Shown here: in pieces, positions 21,531 to 33,125 of the stretch
How the letters are laid out: each line of letters starts with the position of its first letter
How positions within the stretch are numbered: position 1 is the first letter of the stretch
Assembly: GCF_042477335.2 (NCBI RefSeq)
Contig: NC_091247.1
Span: forward strand, 4,176,501-4,240,500
DNA: 64,000 bases
Direction: 5' to 3'
Source of the DNA: Ovis canadensis
Lineage: Eukaryota > Chordata > Mammalia > Artiodactyla > Bovidae
Position numbers and translations under genes: made by a program
Notes under the pieces: model-generated
Databases searched by the model: none
Told to the model about the DNA's origin: nothing
The model's input: the letters and a program-made list of their open reading frames with translations, nothing else

Positions 21531-22885
21531 TAAGACCTTTGAGCAGATCATTGCCGGAGGAGGGGGTTGGTGCCAGGAACCTTTTGGACACCGTCAAGTT
21601 TTCATCAGTCTGGTAGAAGTTATGCCCAAATCTTAAGCCATACACTTCGTTATATATGTTAATTAAAAAGCTGAATGCATTTAGGATAGACCTAAATGGC
21701 AGCACACACGAACATGTGACTGAGAAGTGTGAACAAGGCATAATTGGACATTTTACAGAAGAAAACATGACCAGCCGACTGGATATATTTAAAAAACCCT
21801 ACCTTTTTAGTAGCCGGGGACATGCACACTGTACTGGGATAGTGCCACATGCTCCCAGACTGGCAATAATTTAACAGCCTGGCAGCTCCTAGTGTTGAAA
21901 GAATGTGGCCCAACGGGAACGCATGCAGACTGCCAGTGGGGCCGGGGAAGCCACCAGCTTTGGAAGTGATCGGGTCACTCGGTAGAGTGAAGCTGCGGTG
22001 TGTGCACGCGTGTGTGGAGGAGCGCCTTGAGAGGCTGCAGGTGAGTTCACAAGTGCATAAGCATCCCCTGAGGTACACGCAGCTTGGAGCTTCTCAGAGC
22101 CCACCTCCGGCCACTCAAAAGATACTTGCCTCCTTAGGTGCTGCCAGGCGTGGGCACCACCTTGAAAACATTTCTCCAGTTAGCCGGCACATATCTTGCT
22201 ACTGGCCTGACGAGGAAGCTGAAATGCAAAGAAGGGCAGAGCTGAGAGAATCAGAGACTCAAGGACTCAGACCTGGGGCTGGATTGAGCCCCCCCGACAC
22301 CCAGCCTCCCCCGAAATCCCGAGAGACTCTTGGAGGCACCTGTCTTGAACGATCACCCCACTCTTCCTACACTGGTCCGTGTCCCCAGTGAGCAGACCTG
22401 GGTGGCAGACGTGACGGTCTCTTGTCAAAGAGTCACAGCTAGAGGACCATCCCCGCTAACGGCGTCAGCATCATTGCCTCCCTCTTACCCCTCACTTCCT
22501 TGGCTCGTTTGAAGGAGAAGACAGGGAAAGGAGGAGATGGTAACAGAACCTGAATGTGGAAGCACAGCCAAGGATGGCGTTAGCCATGGCTGTGGGCTGG
22601 CTGCGATCCTGGCAACGATGGGGTCCTTCCTGGTGACTGCAGAGATGCCCTTGGAGTCCCAGGCTTCTCCCTTCCGCTTAAAAGCTCTTTAGTTCATGTT
22701 TGAGGAGCATGGTTTGCAGGGTGAATCAGTGTCCCAGTATCCACAGGTCTGAAGGCATTGTGGGACTTTCAATGTTAAAACCGGGCCAGTCTTGGACAAA
22801 CTGGCATGAGTTGGTCACCCTACCAGGCTGATCAAATCTGGGACCCACGGGCCAGCTGCCCTCATGGTTGGAGACACTTAGCAAA
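21531..22885. other. Intergenic sequence, nothing recognised
   Basis: I see no gene and no repeat family that I can name with confidence. Open frames here have no recognisable domain. Confidence 0.5.
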
Positions 22886-22888
22886 GCC

Positions 22889-23047
22889 TGGGGCAGAGCA
22901 TCAGTGACAATCCTCTGTAGCCGTGGTCACAGCTGCTGAGGAGGAGGAGGAGAGGTAAGGAGGAGAGGAGGGACAAAGTCCAGCAGACCCAGGAAACCCC
23001 TTCCTTCTGCAGTGTCCTTCCAGCACCTTCTATTGACAAGCTTAGCA
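22889..23047 (-). repeat. Duplicated module, copy A
   Basis: This segment of about 160 bp (from GGGGCAGAGCATCAGTGACA to TATTGACAAGCTTAGCATCG) closely resembles 24,178-24,342. On the minus strand both copies stay open in the same frame, sharing segments such as SCDH and LCPR. I suspect an old dispersed repeat but cannot name the family. Confidence 0.65.
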
Positions 23048-23169
23048 TCGTGCTCATTGCCAAGGAGAGATGCTGACGGAGGGAGCCCACTTGAGCCGAG
23101 GCGGCACTGAAGGGTGCCTGGAGCTGAGCGTTGAGCATTCAGAAAAGCGGCACACATGTGTCACGGCCC

Positions 23170-23837
23170 TGCTCCTTTTTCACTGCTGTGTAATATGCCT
23201 TTGTGTGGATAGTCTACATTTTTAAAATATATTTACCTATTGATGGGCATTTGTGTTGTTTCCAGGCTCTAGAATATTATGAACAGAACTGTCATAAACA
23301 TTTCTATCTTTTTTTTTTTTTTTTGGTTTTTATCCAGAAACCTTGCTAATCTCACTTAGTTCCGAAAATTTACCAGTGGGTTCTTTTATACTTTTTTCAT
23401 GCCCAGTCATATTGACTGAGAATACAGTGCCTATTTTTCCCAATTTTTATACCTGTCTCTTTCTTGTCTTATTGCAATGGCCAGGACCTATAGTACGATA
23501 CTGAGCAGAAGTGCTAATAACAAGTCTCTTTTTTTTCTCATTCCTGATTTCAGCAGAGTTCTCAATATTTTACCATCAAGCATAACATTTGTTGTAAGAA
23601 TTTTTTTAGATATATTTTATTAAATTAGGAAGTTAACTGTTCCTTTTCCAAGATTGATGAGATAGTTATTTTTTAAAAAAATCATTGTTATTGAATTTCA
23701 TCAATCTTCTTTTTCCATCTTTTGAGATGATCTCTTTATTTTTCTCTTCATTTTCTGTAGTAAACTGAAGAATGATTGGTTCTTTCTGGTTCATTTCTAG
23801 AGTAAACCACTTTGGTTGTGATGTAGTATAATTTTTG
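23170..23837 (-). repeat. L1 fragments, antisense
   Basis: An L1M-like piece (TATTGATGGGCATTTGTGTT) is followed by a poly(T) run and antisense L1 ORF2-like sequence (GCAATGGCCAGGACCTATAG, GATTTCAGCAGAGTTCTCAA, AGATTGATGAGATAGTTATT). A BovB copy interrupts the L1 at its high-coordinate end. Confidence 0.6.
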
Positions 23838-24382
23838 TTGTTGAGTGGCTACGTCGTGTCTGACTCGTTGTGACCCCATGAACTGCAACATGCCAGGTTG
23901 CCCTGTTCTTCACTATCTCCCAGACTTTGCTCAAACTCATGTCCGTTGAGTCAACGATGCCATCTAACCATCTCATCCTCTGTCGTCCCCCTTCTCCTCC
24001 TGCCTTCAATCTTTCCCAGCATTAGGGTCTTTTCCAGTGAGTTGACTCTTTCCATCAGGTGGCCAAAGTACTGGAGCTTCAGCATCAGTCCTTCCAATGA
24101 ATATCCAAGGTTGATTTCCTTTAGGATTGACCAGTTTGATCTCCTTGCAGTCCCAGGGACTCACAAGAGTCTTCTCTGGGGCAGAGCAGCAATGGCGACC
24201 CTCTGCAGTGGTGGTCACAGCTGCTGAGTAGGAGGAAGAGGATGGGGAGGAAGGAAAGGAAGGACAAAATCCACCAGACCCAGGAGGCCTCTTCCTTCCG
24301 CAGTGTCCCTTCAGCACCCTCAAGTGACAAGCTTAACACCACAGTTAGAAAGCATCAATTCTTTGGCACTCCGCCTTCTTTA
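23838..24382 (-). mobile_element. BovB LINE fragment, antisense, interrupted by a foreign module
   Basis: BovB 3' sequence runs from TTGTTGAGTGGCTACGTCGT to ACTCACAAGAGTCTTCTC at about 24,176. It resumes exactly in register at AACACCACAGTTAGAAAGCA (about 24,336) and ends near 24,382. The intervening piece of about 160 bp is not BovB. The element is 5'-truncated. Confidence 0.85.
24178..24342 (-). repeat. Duplicated module, copy B, inside BovB
   Basis: The segment from GGGGCAGAGCAGCAATGGCG to AAGTGACAAGCTTAACACCA aligns along its whole length with 22,889-23,047 at roughly three-quarters identity by eye. It sits between two parts of one BovB copy that are otherwise contiguous. The bases AACACCAC at the right edge fit both the module and BovB. 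Confidence 0.65.
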
Positions 24383-25030
24383 TTTTTATTATATATTAAA
24401 TATATTTAATCATATATATAATGAATCCATTTAGATAATCTTTGTTTAGGAGTTTTGCACCTAAATTTTTGCTTGTCTGTAAGACTGGCTTTGTCTTGTT
24501 TGGGTTCACACCAAAGCAGATCCTGGGACAAGGAGGGTCTTGGGTACTGGGAGGTGATCTTAGGAAGTACGTGTAGGGATGGGAGACAGGAAAGGGAAAG
24601 AGGTCAATAAAGTCTAGGTTGATGGGCAGGATACTGCTGTAGGTTACCAGGCTGCATCCCATTGGGGTATCCTCCAAAAAACCATGGGAACACCCCTTGA
24701 GATCATCCCTCCCAGGGACTAACCTTCATTTCTCATTTCCCATTGCTTTAGAGTTACCCTCAGGGGAGTTGACTCCCCAAGACTACTGCTATCTGGCAAC
24801 CAAGTAAGTCCCTGGGGTGCCAGGAGAAGCCCTCCCACAGGAGAGGAGAGAAACCAATGCTCAAGCTGAGAAGGTATCAGGAACTGCTGACACTGCTACC
24901 ACATCTAATTGTGGACTCAGGGGAGTCAAGACGATATGTGAGAGGCATCCAGTTTCTGCTACTATCTACCCCTTTGGCTGCCCACATAATGTCCTTGCTG
25001 GAGCTGTTTTAGGGTAGTGGCCTGCACAAT
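24383..25030. other. Intergenic, AT-rich start then unassigned
   Basis: An AT-rich run (TATATTAAATATATTTAATC) is followed by about 600 bp that I cannot assign to a gene or named repeat. Confidence 0.45.
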
Positions 25031-25415
25031 CTTCAAAGCAAGCTTTACAGAAGAGAATTAGTATACAAAAGGCCCCAAATAGACAAAGCAATCTTGAGAA
25101 AGAAAAACACAGCTGGAGGAATAAGGCTCCTTGACTTCAGACTATACTACAAAGCTAGTCATCAAAACCGCATGGTACTGACAGAAAAAGAGAAATACAG
25201 ATCAACGGAACAGGGTAGAAAGCCCAGAGATAAACCCACACAAACATGACCAATGAATCTATGACAAAAGTGGCAAGAATATACAATGGAGAAAAGACAA
25301 TCTCGTCAGTAAGTGGTGCTGGGAAAACCAGACAGCTACGTGCAAAAGAATGAAATTAGAACACTCCCTAACATGATACACAAAAATAAACTCAAAATGG
25401 ATTTTAAAAGAATGA
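25030..25415 (+). mobile_element. L1 ORF2 fragment, sense
   Basis: The sequence carries GCAATCTTGAGAAAGAAAAA, ACAGCTGGAGGAATAAGGCT and CAAAACCGCATGGTACTGAC, typical L1 ORF2 C-terminal coding sequence. Stops break the frame. Confidence 0.8.
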
Positions 25416-25424
25416 CTGGAACCA

Positions 25425-26196
25425 GCCATTTCTAATGGCAGAAAGTGAAGAGAAACTAAAGAGCCTCTTGAAGAGGGTGAAAGAGGAGAGTGAAAAAGCT
25501 GGCTTAAAATTCAACATTCAAAAAATGTTGGAAGGCATGGAATCTGGTTCCATCACTTCATGGCAAATAGATAGGGAAAAAAAATGGAAACAGTGACAGG
25601 TTTTATTTTCTTGGACTCCAGAATCACTGTGGATGGTGACTGCAGCAATGAAATTAAAAGATGCTTGTTCCTTGGAAGAAAAGTTATGATAAACCTAGAC
25701 AGCATATTAAAAAGTAGAGACATCACTTTGCCAACAAAGATCTGTAAAGTCAAAGTTATGGTTTTTCCAGCAGTCATGAACAGATGTGAGAGTTGGACCA
25801 TAAAGAACGCTGAATGCTGAAGAATCGGTGCTTTCAAACTGTGGTTTTGGAGAACTCCTGAGAGTCCTTTGGACTACAAGGAGATCAAACCAGTCAATCC
25901 TAAAGGAAATCAACCCTGAATATTCACTGCAAGGACTGATACTGAAGCTGAAACTCCAATACTTTGGCCACCTGATGTGAAGAGCTGACTCACTGGAAAA
26001 GACCCTGATGCAGGGAAAGACTGAAGACAGGCAGAGAAGGGGACGACAGAGGACAAGATGGCTGGATGGTATCACTGACTCAACGGATAGGAGTTTGAGC
26101 AAACTCCAGGAGACACTGAAGGACAGGGAAGCCTGGTGTGCTGTCCATGGGGTCCCAAAGAGTTGGACATGACTCATGACTGAGCAACTGAACAAT
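25425..26196 (+). mobile_element. BovB LINE 3' fragment, sense
   Basis: It begins near AATGGCAGAAAGTGAAGAGA, which lies just after the reverse-transcriptase active-site region. It runs through CCTGATGTGAAGAGCTGACT to the 3' end at GGACATGACTCATGACTGAG and AACTGAACAATAG. The frame is broken. Confidence 0.87.
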
Positions 26197-26247
26197 AGTC
26201 AGTGATGCTGAACATTTTTCTAATGTGCTTTTTGACCATCTGTATGT
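26197..26247 (-). mobile_element. L1 fragment, antisense, left part of a split element
   Basis: TCAGTGATGCTGAACATTTT and TTGACCATCTGTATGTC are antisense L1. The continuation (GTCTTCTTTGGAAAAATGTC) is found at 28,997, after two BovB copies. Confidence 0.8.
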
Positions 26248-27140
26248 CAAGGCTGTATATTGTCACCCTGATTATTTAACTTATATGCAGAGTACATCAT
26301 GAGAAATGCTGGGCTGGAAGAAGCACAAGCTGGAATCAAGATTGCCGAGAGAAATATCAATAACCTCAGATATGCAGATGACACCACCCTTATGGCAGAA
26401 AGTGAAGAGGAACTAAAAAGTCTCTTGATGAAAGTGAAAGAGGAGAGTGAAAAAGTTGGCTTAAAGCTCAACATTCAGAAAACGAAGATCATGGCATCTG
26501 GTCCCATCACTTCATGGCAAATAGATGGGGAAACAGTGCAAACGGTGTCAGACTTTATTTTTTTGGGCTCCAAAATCACTGAAGATGGTGACTGCAGCCA
26601 TGAAATTAAAAGACGCTTACTCCTTGGAAGGAAAGTTATGACCAACCTAAATAGCATATTCACAAGCAGAAACATTTTTGCCAACAAAGGTCCGTCTAGG
26701 CAAGGCTATGGTTTTTCCAGTGGTCATGTATGGATGTGAGAGTTGGACTGTGAAGAAAGCCGAGCGCCGAAGAATTGATGCTTTTGAACTGTGGTGTTGG
26801 AGAAGACTCTTGAGTCCCTTGGTCTGCAAGGAGATCCAACCAGTCCATTTTAAAGGACATCAGACCTGGGTGTTCATTGGAAGGACTGATGCTAAAGCTG
26901 AAACTCCAATACTTTGGCCACCTCATGTGAACAGTTGACTCACTGGAAAAACTCTGATGCTGGGAGGGAATGGGGGCAGGAGGAGAAGGGGACAACAGGA
27001 TGAGATGGCTGGATGGCATCACCGACTCGATGGACATGAGTTTGAGTGAACTCCGGGAGTTGGTGGTGATGGACAGGGAGGCCTGTCCACAAAGAGAAGG
27101 ACACGACTGAGTGACTGAACTGAACTGAACTGAACTGATG
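26248..27140 (+). mobile_element. BovB LINE, 5'-truncated, first of a head-to-tail pair
   Basis: The copy starts inside the reverse-transcriptase region at AAGGCTGTATATTGTCACCC. It includes the YADD catalytic motif ([19 protein letters not shown], about 26,368-26,424) and ends in the BovB tail of ACTGA repeats at about 27,117-27,138. The first 146 codons from 26,299 are open and the frame then breaks near 26,690. The next BovB begins directly at the tail. Confidence 0.88.
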
Positions 27141-28996
27141 GGCTCAATAAAGGACAGAAATGGTAGGGACCTAACAGAAGCAGAAGATATTAAGAAGAGG
27201 TAGCAAGAATACATGGAACTGTAAAAAAAGATCTTCACGACCCAGATAATCACAATGGTGTGATCACTCACCTAGAGCCAGACATCCTGGAATGTGAAGT
27301 CAAATGGGCCTTAGGAAGCATCACTATGAACAAAGCTAGTGGAGGTGATGGAATTCCAGTTGAGCTGTTTCAACCCCTGAAAGATGATGCTGTGAAAGTG
27401 CTGCACTCAATATGCCAGCAAATTTGGAAAACTCAGCAGTGGCCGCAGGACTGGAAAGGGTCTGTTTTCATTCCAATCCCAAAGAAAGGCAATGCCAAAG
27501 AATGCTCCAACTACCACACAATTGCACTCATCTCATATGCTAGTAAAGTAATGCTTAAAATTCTCCAAGCCAGGCTTCAGCAATACGTGAATCATGAACT
27601 TCCACATGTTCAAGCTGGATTTAGAAAAGGCAGAGGAACCAGAGATCAAATTGCCAACATCCGCTGGATCATCGAAAAAGCAGGACAGTTCCAGAAAAGC
27701 ATCTATTTCTGCTTTATTGACTACGCCAAAGCCTTTAACTGTGGAATCACAACAAACTGTGGAAAATTCTGAAAGAGATGGGAATACCAGACCACCTGAC
27801 CTGCCTCTTGAGAAATCTGTATGCAGGTCAGGAAGTAACAGTTAGAACTGGACATGGAGCAACAGACTGGTTCCAAATAGGAAAAGGAGTATGTCAAGGC
27901 TGTATACTGTCACCCTGCTTATTTAACTTATATGCAGAGTACATCATGAGAAATGCTGGGCTGGAAGAAGCACAAGCTGGAATCAAGATGCCAGGAGAAG
28001 TATCAATAACCTCAGATATGCAGATGACACCACCCTTATGGCAGAAAGTGAAGAACTAAAGAGCCTCTTGATGAAAGTGAAAGAAGAGAGTGAAAAAGTT
28101 GGCTTAAAGCTCAACATTCAGAAAACTAAGTTCATGGCATCTGGTCCCATCACTTCATGGCAGGTAGATGGGGAAACAGCAGAAACAGTGGCTGACTTTA
28201 TTTTTCTGGGCTTCAAAATTGCTGCAGATGGTGATTGCAGCCATTAAATTTCCCTGGTGGCTCAGAGGTTAAAGCGTCTGCCTCCAACGCAGGAGACTCG
28301 GGTTCGATCCCTGGGTTGGGAAGATCCCCTGGAGAAGGAAATGGCAATCCACTCCAGTATTCTTGTCTGGAGAATCCCATGGACAGAGAAGCCTAGTAGG
28401 TTACAGTCCATGGGGTCGCAAAGAGTCGGACACGACTGAGCGACTTCACCTTACCTTACCTTACCTTACTCCTTGGAAATAAAGTTATGACCCACCTAGA
28501 CAGCATATTGAAAAGCAGAGACATTACTTTGTAAGCAAAGGTCCATCTAGTCAAGGCTATGGCTTTTCCAGTGGTCATGTATGGATGTGAGAGTTGGACT
28601 ATAAAGAAAGCTGAGCACCGAAGAATTGATGCTTTTGAACTGTGGTGTTGGAGAAGACTCTTGAGAGTCCCTTTGCAAGGAGATCCAACCAGTCCATCCT
28701 AAAGGAGATCAGTCCTGAATATTCATTGGAAGGACTGATGCTGAAGCTGAAACTCCAATACTTTGGCTACCTGATGCGAAGAGCTGACTCATTGGAAAAG
28801 ACCCTGATACTGGGAAAGATTGAGGGCAGGATGAGAAGGGGATGACAGAGGATGAGATAGTTGGATGGCATGACCGACTCAATGGACATGGGTTTGGGTG
28901 GACTCTGGGTGTTGGTGATGGACAGGGAGGCCTGGCATGCTGTGGTTCATGGGGTCGCAAAGCGTCGGGACACGACTGAGTGAGTGAACTGAACTG
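27138..28996 (+). mobile_element. BovB LINE with reverse-transcriptase domain, degenerate
   Basis: This longer BovB copy begins at ATGGGCTCAATAAAGGACAG. It encodes the N-terminal half of the reverse transcriptase (open at 27,260-27,772, with NKASGGDGIPVELF, FIPIPKKGN and QAGFRKGRGTRDQIA). The frame breaks after FIDYAKAFN, where the usual second catalytic Asp region is altered, and breaks again just before the YADD region near 28,000. A Bov-tA SINE is inserted at about 28,250-28,466. The 3' end carries GAACTGAACTGATG. It cannot be active. Confidence 0.88.
28250..28466 (+). mobile_element. Bov-tA SINE nested in BovB
   Basis: The sense SINE starts at TTTCCCTGGTGGCTCAGAGG and ends in a pentanucleotide tail of CTTAC units (CCTTACCTTACCTTACC at about 28,449-28,466). 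The BovB resumes at TCCTTGGAAATAAAGTTATG, with a few BovB bases missing at the junction. It is the youngest layer of this nest. Confidence 0.9.
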
Positions 28997-29990
28997 ATGT
29001 CTTCTTTGGAAAAATGTCTATTTAAATCTTCTGCCTAATTTTGGATTGGGTTTTTTCTCTTCTTTTTTTTTTGATATTGAGCTGTGTGAGTGGTTTATAT
29101 GTTTTGGAGATTAATTCCTTGTCAGTTACATCATTTGCAGATATTTTCTCCCATTCCGTAGGTTGCCTTTTTGATTTATGATTTCCTTTGCTGTGCAAAA
29201 GCTTTTAAGTTTAATTAGATCCAGTTTGTTTTTATTTCCATTACTCTAGGAGATGGATCCAAAAAAGTATTTCTGCGCTTTATGTCAGAGTGTTCTGCCT
29301 TTGTTTCCCTCTAGTTTTATAGTGTCTGGTCTTACATTTAGGCCTGTAATCCATTTTATTTTTGTGTGTACTTTTAGAGGATGTTCTAATTTCATTCTTT
29401 TATACGTAGCTGAACAATTTTTCCAGCACCACTTATTAAAGAAATTCTTTTCTTCATTGAATATTCTTGCCTCCTTTGTCATCTATCATTGGCCATAAGT
29501 GCATGGGTTTGTCTCTGGGCGTTCTATCCCATGCCATTGATCTGTATTTCTGGTTCTGTGCCAGTACCATACTATTTTAATGACTGTAGTTTTTTTAGTA
29601 TAGTCTGACGTCAAGGAGCCTTATTCCTCCAGCTGTTTTTCTTTCTCAAGATTTCTTTGGCTATTTGGAGTCTTTTGTGTTTCCACACAAATAAAAAAAT
29701 TTTTTGTTCTACTTTTGTGAAAAATGCCATTGGTAATTTGATAGGGATTGCACTGAATCTATAGACTGCCTTGGGTAGTATAGTCATTTTGACAATACTG
29801 AGTCTTCCAATCCAATGAAATATCAACCACCTTTTGACTAATGTTTGCATGGTATAGTTTTCCATCCTTTAAAAGTTCCGGTATCCTTATATTTTAGCAC
29901 TTTTAACACTTAAAAAAATCAATCTGACAATCTTGCTTTGACTGGATGGTTTATTTATATTTGATGTAATTACCACTGCAATTACTGCTC
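28997..29990 (-). mobile_element. L1 ORF2 region, antisense, right part of a split element
   Basis: This is antisense L1: CTGTGTGAGTGGTTTATATG, GCTGTGCAAAAGCTTTTAAG, GCCAGTACCATACTATTTTA and GGATTGCACTGAATCTATAG. It continues the L1 piece that stops at 26,247. Short stretches of frame remain, but stops and indels are frequent. Confidence 0.83.
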
Positions 29991-30075
29991 TATTTTAGTG
30001 TAAATCCATTATCTTATTTGCTTTTCATTTTCACAGACTATTCTATGTTTATCTTTCCTCCTTTCTTGCCTTTCG

Positions 30076-31390
30076 CTGTTGTTGCTCAGTCGCTTAGTAG
30101 TGTCCACCTCTTTGTGACCCCAAGGACTGCAGCACGCCAGGCTTCCCTGTCCTTCACCATCTCCTGGAGCTTGCTCAAACTCATGTATATTCAATCGATG
30201 ATGCCAACCAACCGTCTCATCCTCTGTCGTCCCCTTCTTCTGCCTTCCATCTTTACCAGCATCAGGGTCTTTTCAAATGAGTCAGGCCTTCATATCAGGT
30301 GGCCAAAATATTGGAGCTTCAGCTTCAGCATCAGTGCTTCCAATGAATATTCAGGGTTGATTTCCTTTAGGATTGACTGGTTTGATCTCCTTGAGTCCAA
30401 AGGACTCTCAAGAGTCTTCTCCAACACCACAGTTCAAAGCATCAATTCTCCAACAATCACCCTTCTTTATGGTCCAACTCTTCACATCCATTCATGACTA
30501 CTGGAAAAACCATAGCTTTGTTGGCGAAGTCTCTGTTTTTTAATATGCTGTCTAGGTTTGTCATAGCTTTTCTTCTAAGGAGCAAGCGTCTTAATTTCAT
30601 GGCTGCAGTCACCATCTGCAGTGATTCTGGAGTCCAAGAAAGTAAAGTCTCTGTTTCCATTGTTTCCACATCTATTTGCTATGAAGTGATGGGACCGGAT
30701 GCCATGATCTTCATTTTTTGAATGTTTAAAGTCAGCTTTTTCACTCTCCTCTTTCACCTTCATCAAGGGATTCTTTTGTTCCTCTTCACTGTCTACCATA
30801 AGGGTGGTGTCATCTGCTTATCTGAGGTTCTTGATATTTCTCCCAGCAACCTCAATTCCAGCTGTGCTTCATCCAGCCTGCATTTCTCATGATGTGCTCT
30901 GCATATAAGTTAAAGAAGCAGGGTGACAATATACAGCCTTGACGTACTCCTTTCCCAACTTGGAACCAGTCCCTTATTCCATGCCCAGTTATAACTGTTG
31001 CCCATAGTTGTCCCTTGTGTTGTTGGAAGAGGGTGTTTGCTATGACCAGTGTGTTCTCTTGGCAAAACTCTGTTAGCCCTTGCCCTGCTTCATTTTGTAC
31101 TCCATGGCCAAACTTGCCTGTTACTTCAGGTTCTCTTGACTTCCTGCTTTTGCATTCCAGTCCCCTATGATGAAAAGGACATCCTTTTTTGCTGTTAGTT
31201 TTAGAAGGTCTTGTAGGTCTTCATAGAACCGTTCAACTTCAGCTTCTTTGGCATTACTGGTTGGGGCATAGACTGGGATTACTGTGATACTGAATGGTTT
31301 GCCTTGGAAATGAACAGAGATCATTCTATCATTTTTGAGATTGCACCTAAGTACTGCATTTAGGATTCTTGTTGACTATGACAGCAACTC
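30076..31390 (-). mobile_element. BovB LINE, antisense, with endonuclease piece and internal deletion
   Basis: The 3' end is at TTGTTGCTCAGTCGCTTAGT. The element reads back through the C-terminal ORF2 part and the RT region (to about 30,990). It then jumps to the apurinic-endonuclease-like domain: on the minus strand 31,324-31,121 encodes VYAPTSN and, further on, FIIGDWNAKAGSQE. The part between endonuclease and mid-RT is missing, so this is an internally deleted copy. Stops are present. Confidence 0.85.
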
Positions 31391-32360
31391 CATTTCTTCT
31401 AAGGGATTCTTTCTAAAATGTTCTGGTTTCCGTCCTCCATGAGCTTAATTTTAGACCCTTTGCTTTTCTTCAGGTATTTAGAGAAAAAACGTATCCAGTC
31501 TAATATGGATTAGTTATACCTGCTCCTAGGTAGGGCTTGGACTTAGAGAGCCAAACACTCCTGACTTGCAGGTATGTTTTGTTTCAGAACCGCAGGATGT
31601 TCTGTTTGCTTCACATGTTCACAGCCTTGCCCTCCCGCCTCCGCTTCCTAGTGCTCATCTGACGTCACTCTAGAATTTCCTCTGGTGCTTTCATTTTCCA
31701 TTCTTGTTTGCCTGAACGTGTCTGACGTTTCTGCTGTGCTCTGAATCCGAGGCTGGAAGTTACTCTCAGCCCCCAAAGGCCCCTTTTCACTGCCTTCTCA
31801 TCTTCACCATTTCCACGAGAAGTCATCTTTAAATCTTACTACTGTTTTCTTCTTCTTCTTTTTTTTTTTTTAAGGTTAACTTGTTTTCTTTGGAGAAAAT
31901 TTTTTTTTTTTGCTTAAAGTTTTTTTCTCTTTGATCTTTCAGCAGTTTTATTAGCACACATTGAGGCATGTTATTAATTTTCTTTCTCCTGTTTGGTGTT
32001 TATCTAGCTTTTCTGGTTGTTCTCACCAGGAGGATTTGTCTGAATCACATGCTTATTGTTGATGAAATCCTGGTAATGAGCACTTCACTTCACCAGATGC
32101 TAGTCAACTGACATTAAGTACATGTGGTCTAACAGCGTACTGAAGCTGTCTGATTTCCCCTTACGTTCCTCAACTTGTTCTAGAATAAACTACTGAAGGC
32201 ATACTGCATTGCTTCTGGGGTCCTTGCTGATGGCCATTTCTCTGAGGCACAATTCTTTCCCTTCTCTTCTCTTAGCACCTTTGCTGGTGCTGGGTAGGGC
32301 AGAATGTTTCTAACCCTTGCTACAAACTGGTGAACCCGACAAAATATGCACACGATATAC
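31391..32360. other. Intergenic, T-rich, old L1-like pieces
   Basis: Mostly unassigned, with T runs at 31,860 and 31,900. TTTCAGCAGTTTTATTAGCA and CTCCTGTTTGGTGTTTATCT resemble antisense L1 3' sequence. No gene is recognised. Confidence 0.45.
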
Positions 32361-32375
32361 AAATAACTTGATTAT

Positions 32376-32385
32376 TTTATTTATT
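32376..32385 (-). terminator. GTF3C4: Candidate distal GTF3C4 polyadenylation signals
   Basis: On the minus strand AATAAATAAA gives two overlapping AATAAA hexamers. They are followed within 30 bases by a T/GT-rich stretch (AAGTTATTTGTATATCGTGT). The position at the boundary between unique DNA and the L1-like intergenic block supports a terminal exon end. Confidence 0.5.
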
Positions 32386-32999
32386 TTGAATTAAAAAAGT
32401 GGCCAAGATAACAATACTAGTGGCTCTGCATACAAAACACAACATAATTGAGGTTATTTCACATTTACAAAACTGCCATTATGTACAGCACTGGATATTC
32501 ACAGCAACTCTAATAGACTCTAAGTACTAGAATCATAAAGAGCAATTGAGGAGGGGATCCAAAATGGGAAAAAGTTTAAAAAAAAAACCAATGATCTTTC
32601 ATAACTGGAAAATTGGCCAACCAGCTAACTGGTAAAGAAAGAGAATTGCTATCCTTTCCTTTAGTAATAACTAAAGTAAGATTGCCCCATAGGACTGCAT
32701 TTGACAAACACCCTACAAAGTTTCCACTTCATTTTCTCTACAATCTTTCCCACTTTAAACTTTGCCCAGAGACTGCTGCCCTTTTATCATATAAAAGCTC
32801 AGGACACTAGTATATCTTCAGGGCAAGAAGATAACTAGTGCCAAGGAGACAGCATGGTCTGCTTCAGCTCAGGAGACCCAGCTGAAATCCAAGGAAGAAT
32901 TTTGCCCTCTTCCCATCATTAGTACTTTGCAGTTCTCAACACAGCGGAGAAAGTAAACCAAGCTTCGTCATAAAGGTGGCAGGAAGATACTCACTCCTT

Positions 33000-33125
33000 C
33001 TCTGTGTCACCAGCACCTACGCTGTGCAAGGCACTTCACACTCGGCACCGCAGGAACTCCCAAGACAAGACGACAGTTCCTGCCCTCGAGGAGCTTACAA
33101 TCTAATTGTGGACACTATGTACATA
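33000..33125 (+). repeat. L2-like 3' fragment
   Basis: CACCAGCACCTACGCTGTGC, AAGGCACTTCACACTCGGCA and GAGGAGCTTACAATCTAATT fit the L2 3' end. Confidence 0.6.

Noticed and set aside
24383-25030. Possible endogenous retroviral remnant
   Set aside because: I could not find a primer-binding site, paired LTRs or a recognisable domain, so I leave it unassigned.
26299-27772. Reverse-transcriptase-like frames as a retron or other defence system
   Set aside because: They are BovB (RTE clade) with the typical ruminant 3' tails and stand beside the matching SINEs. The frames are broken and the context is mammalian.
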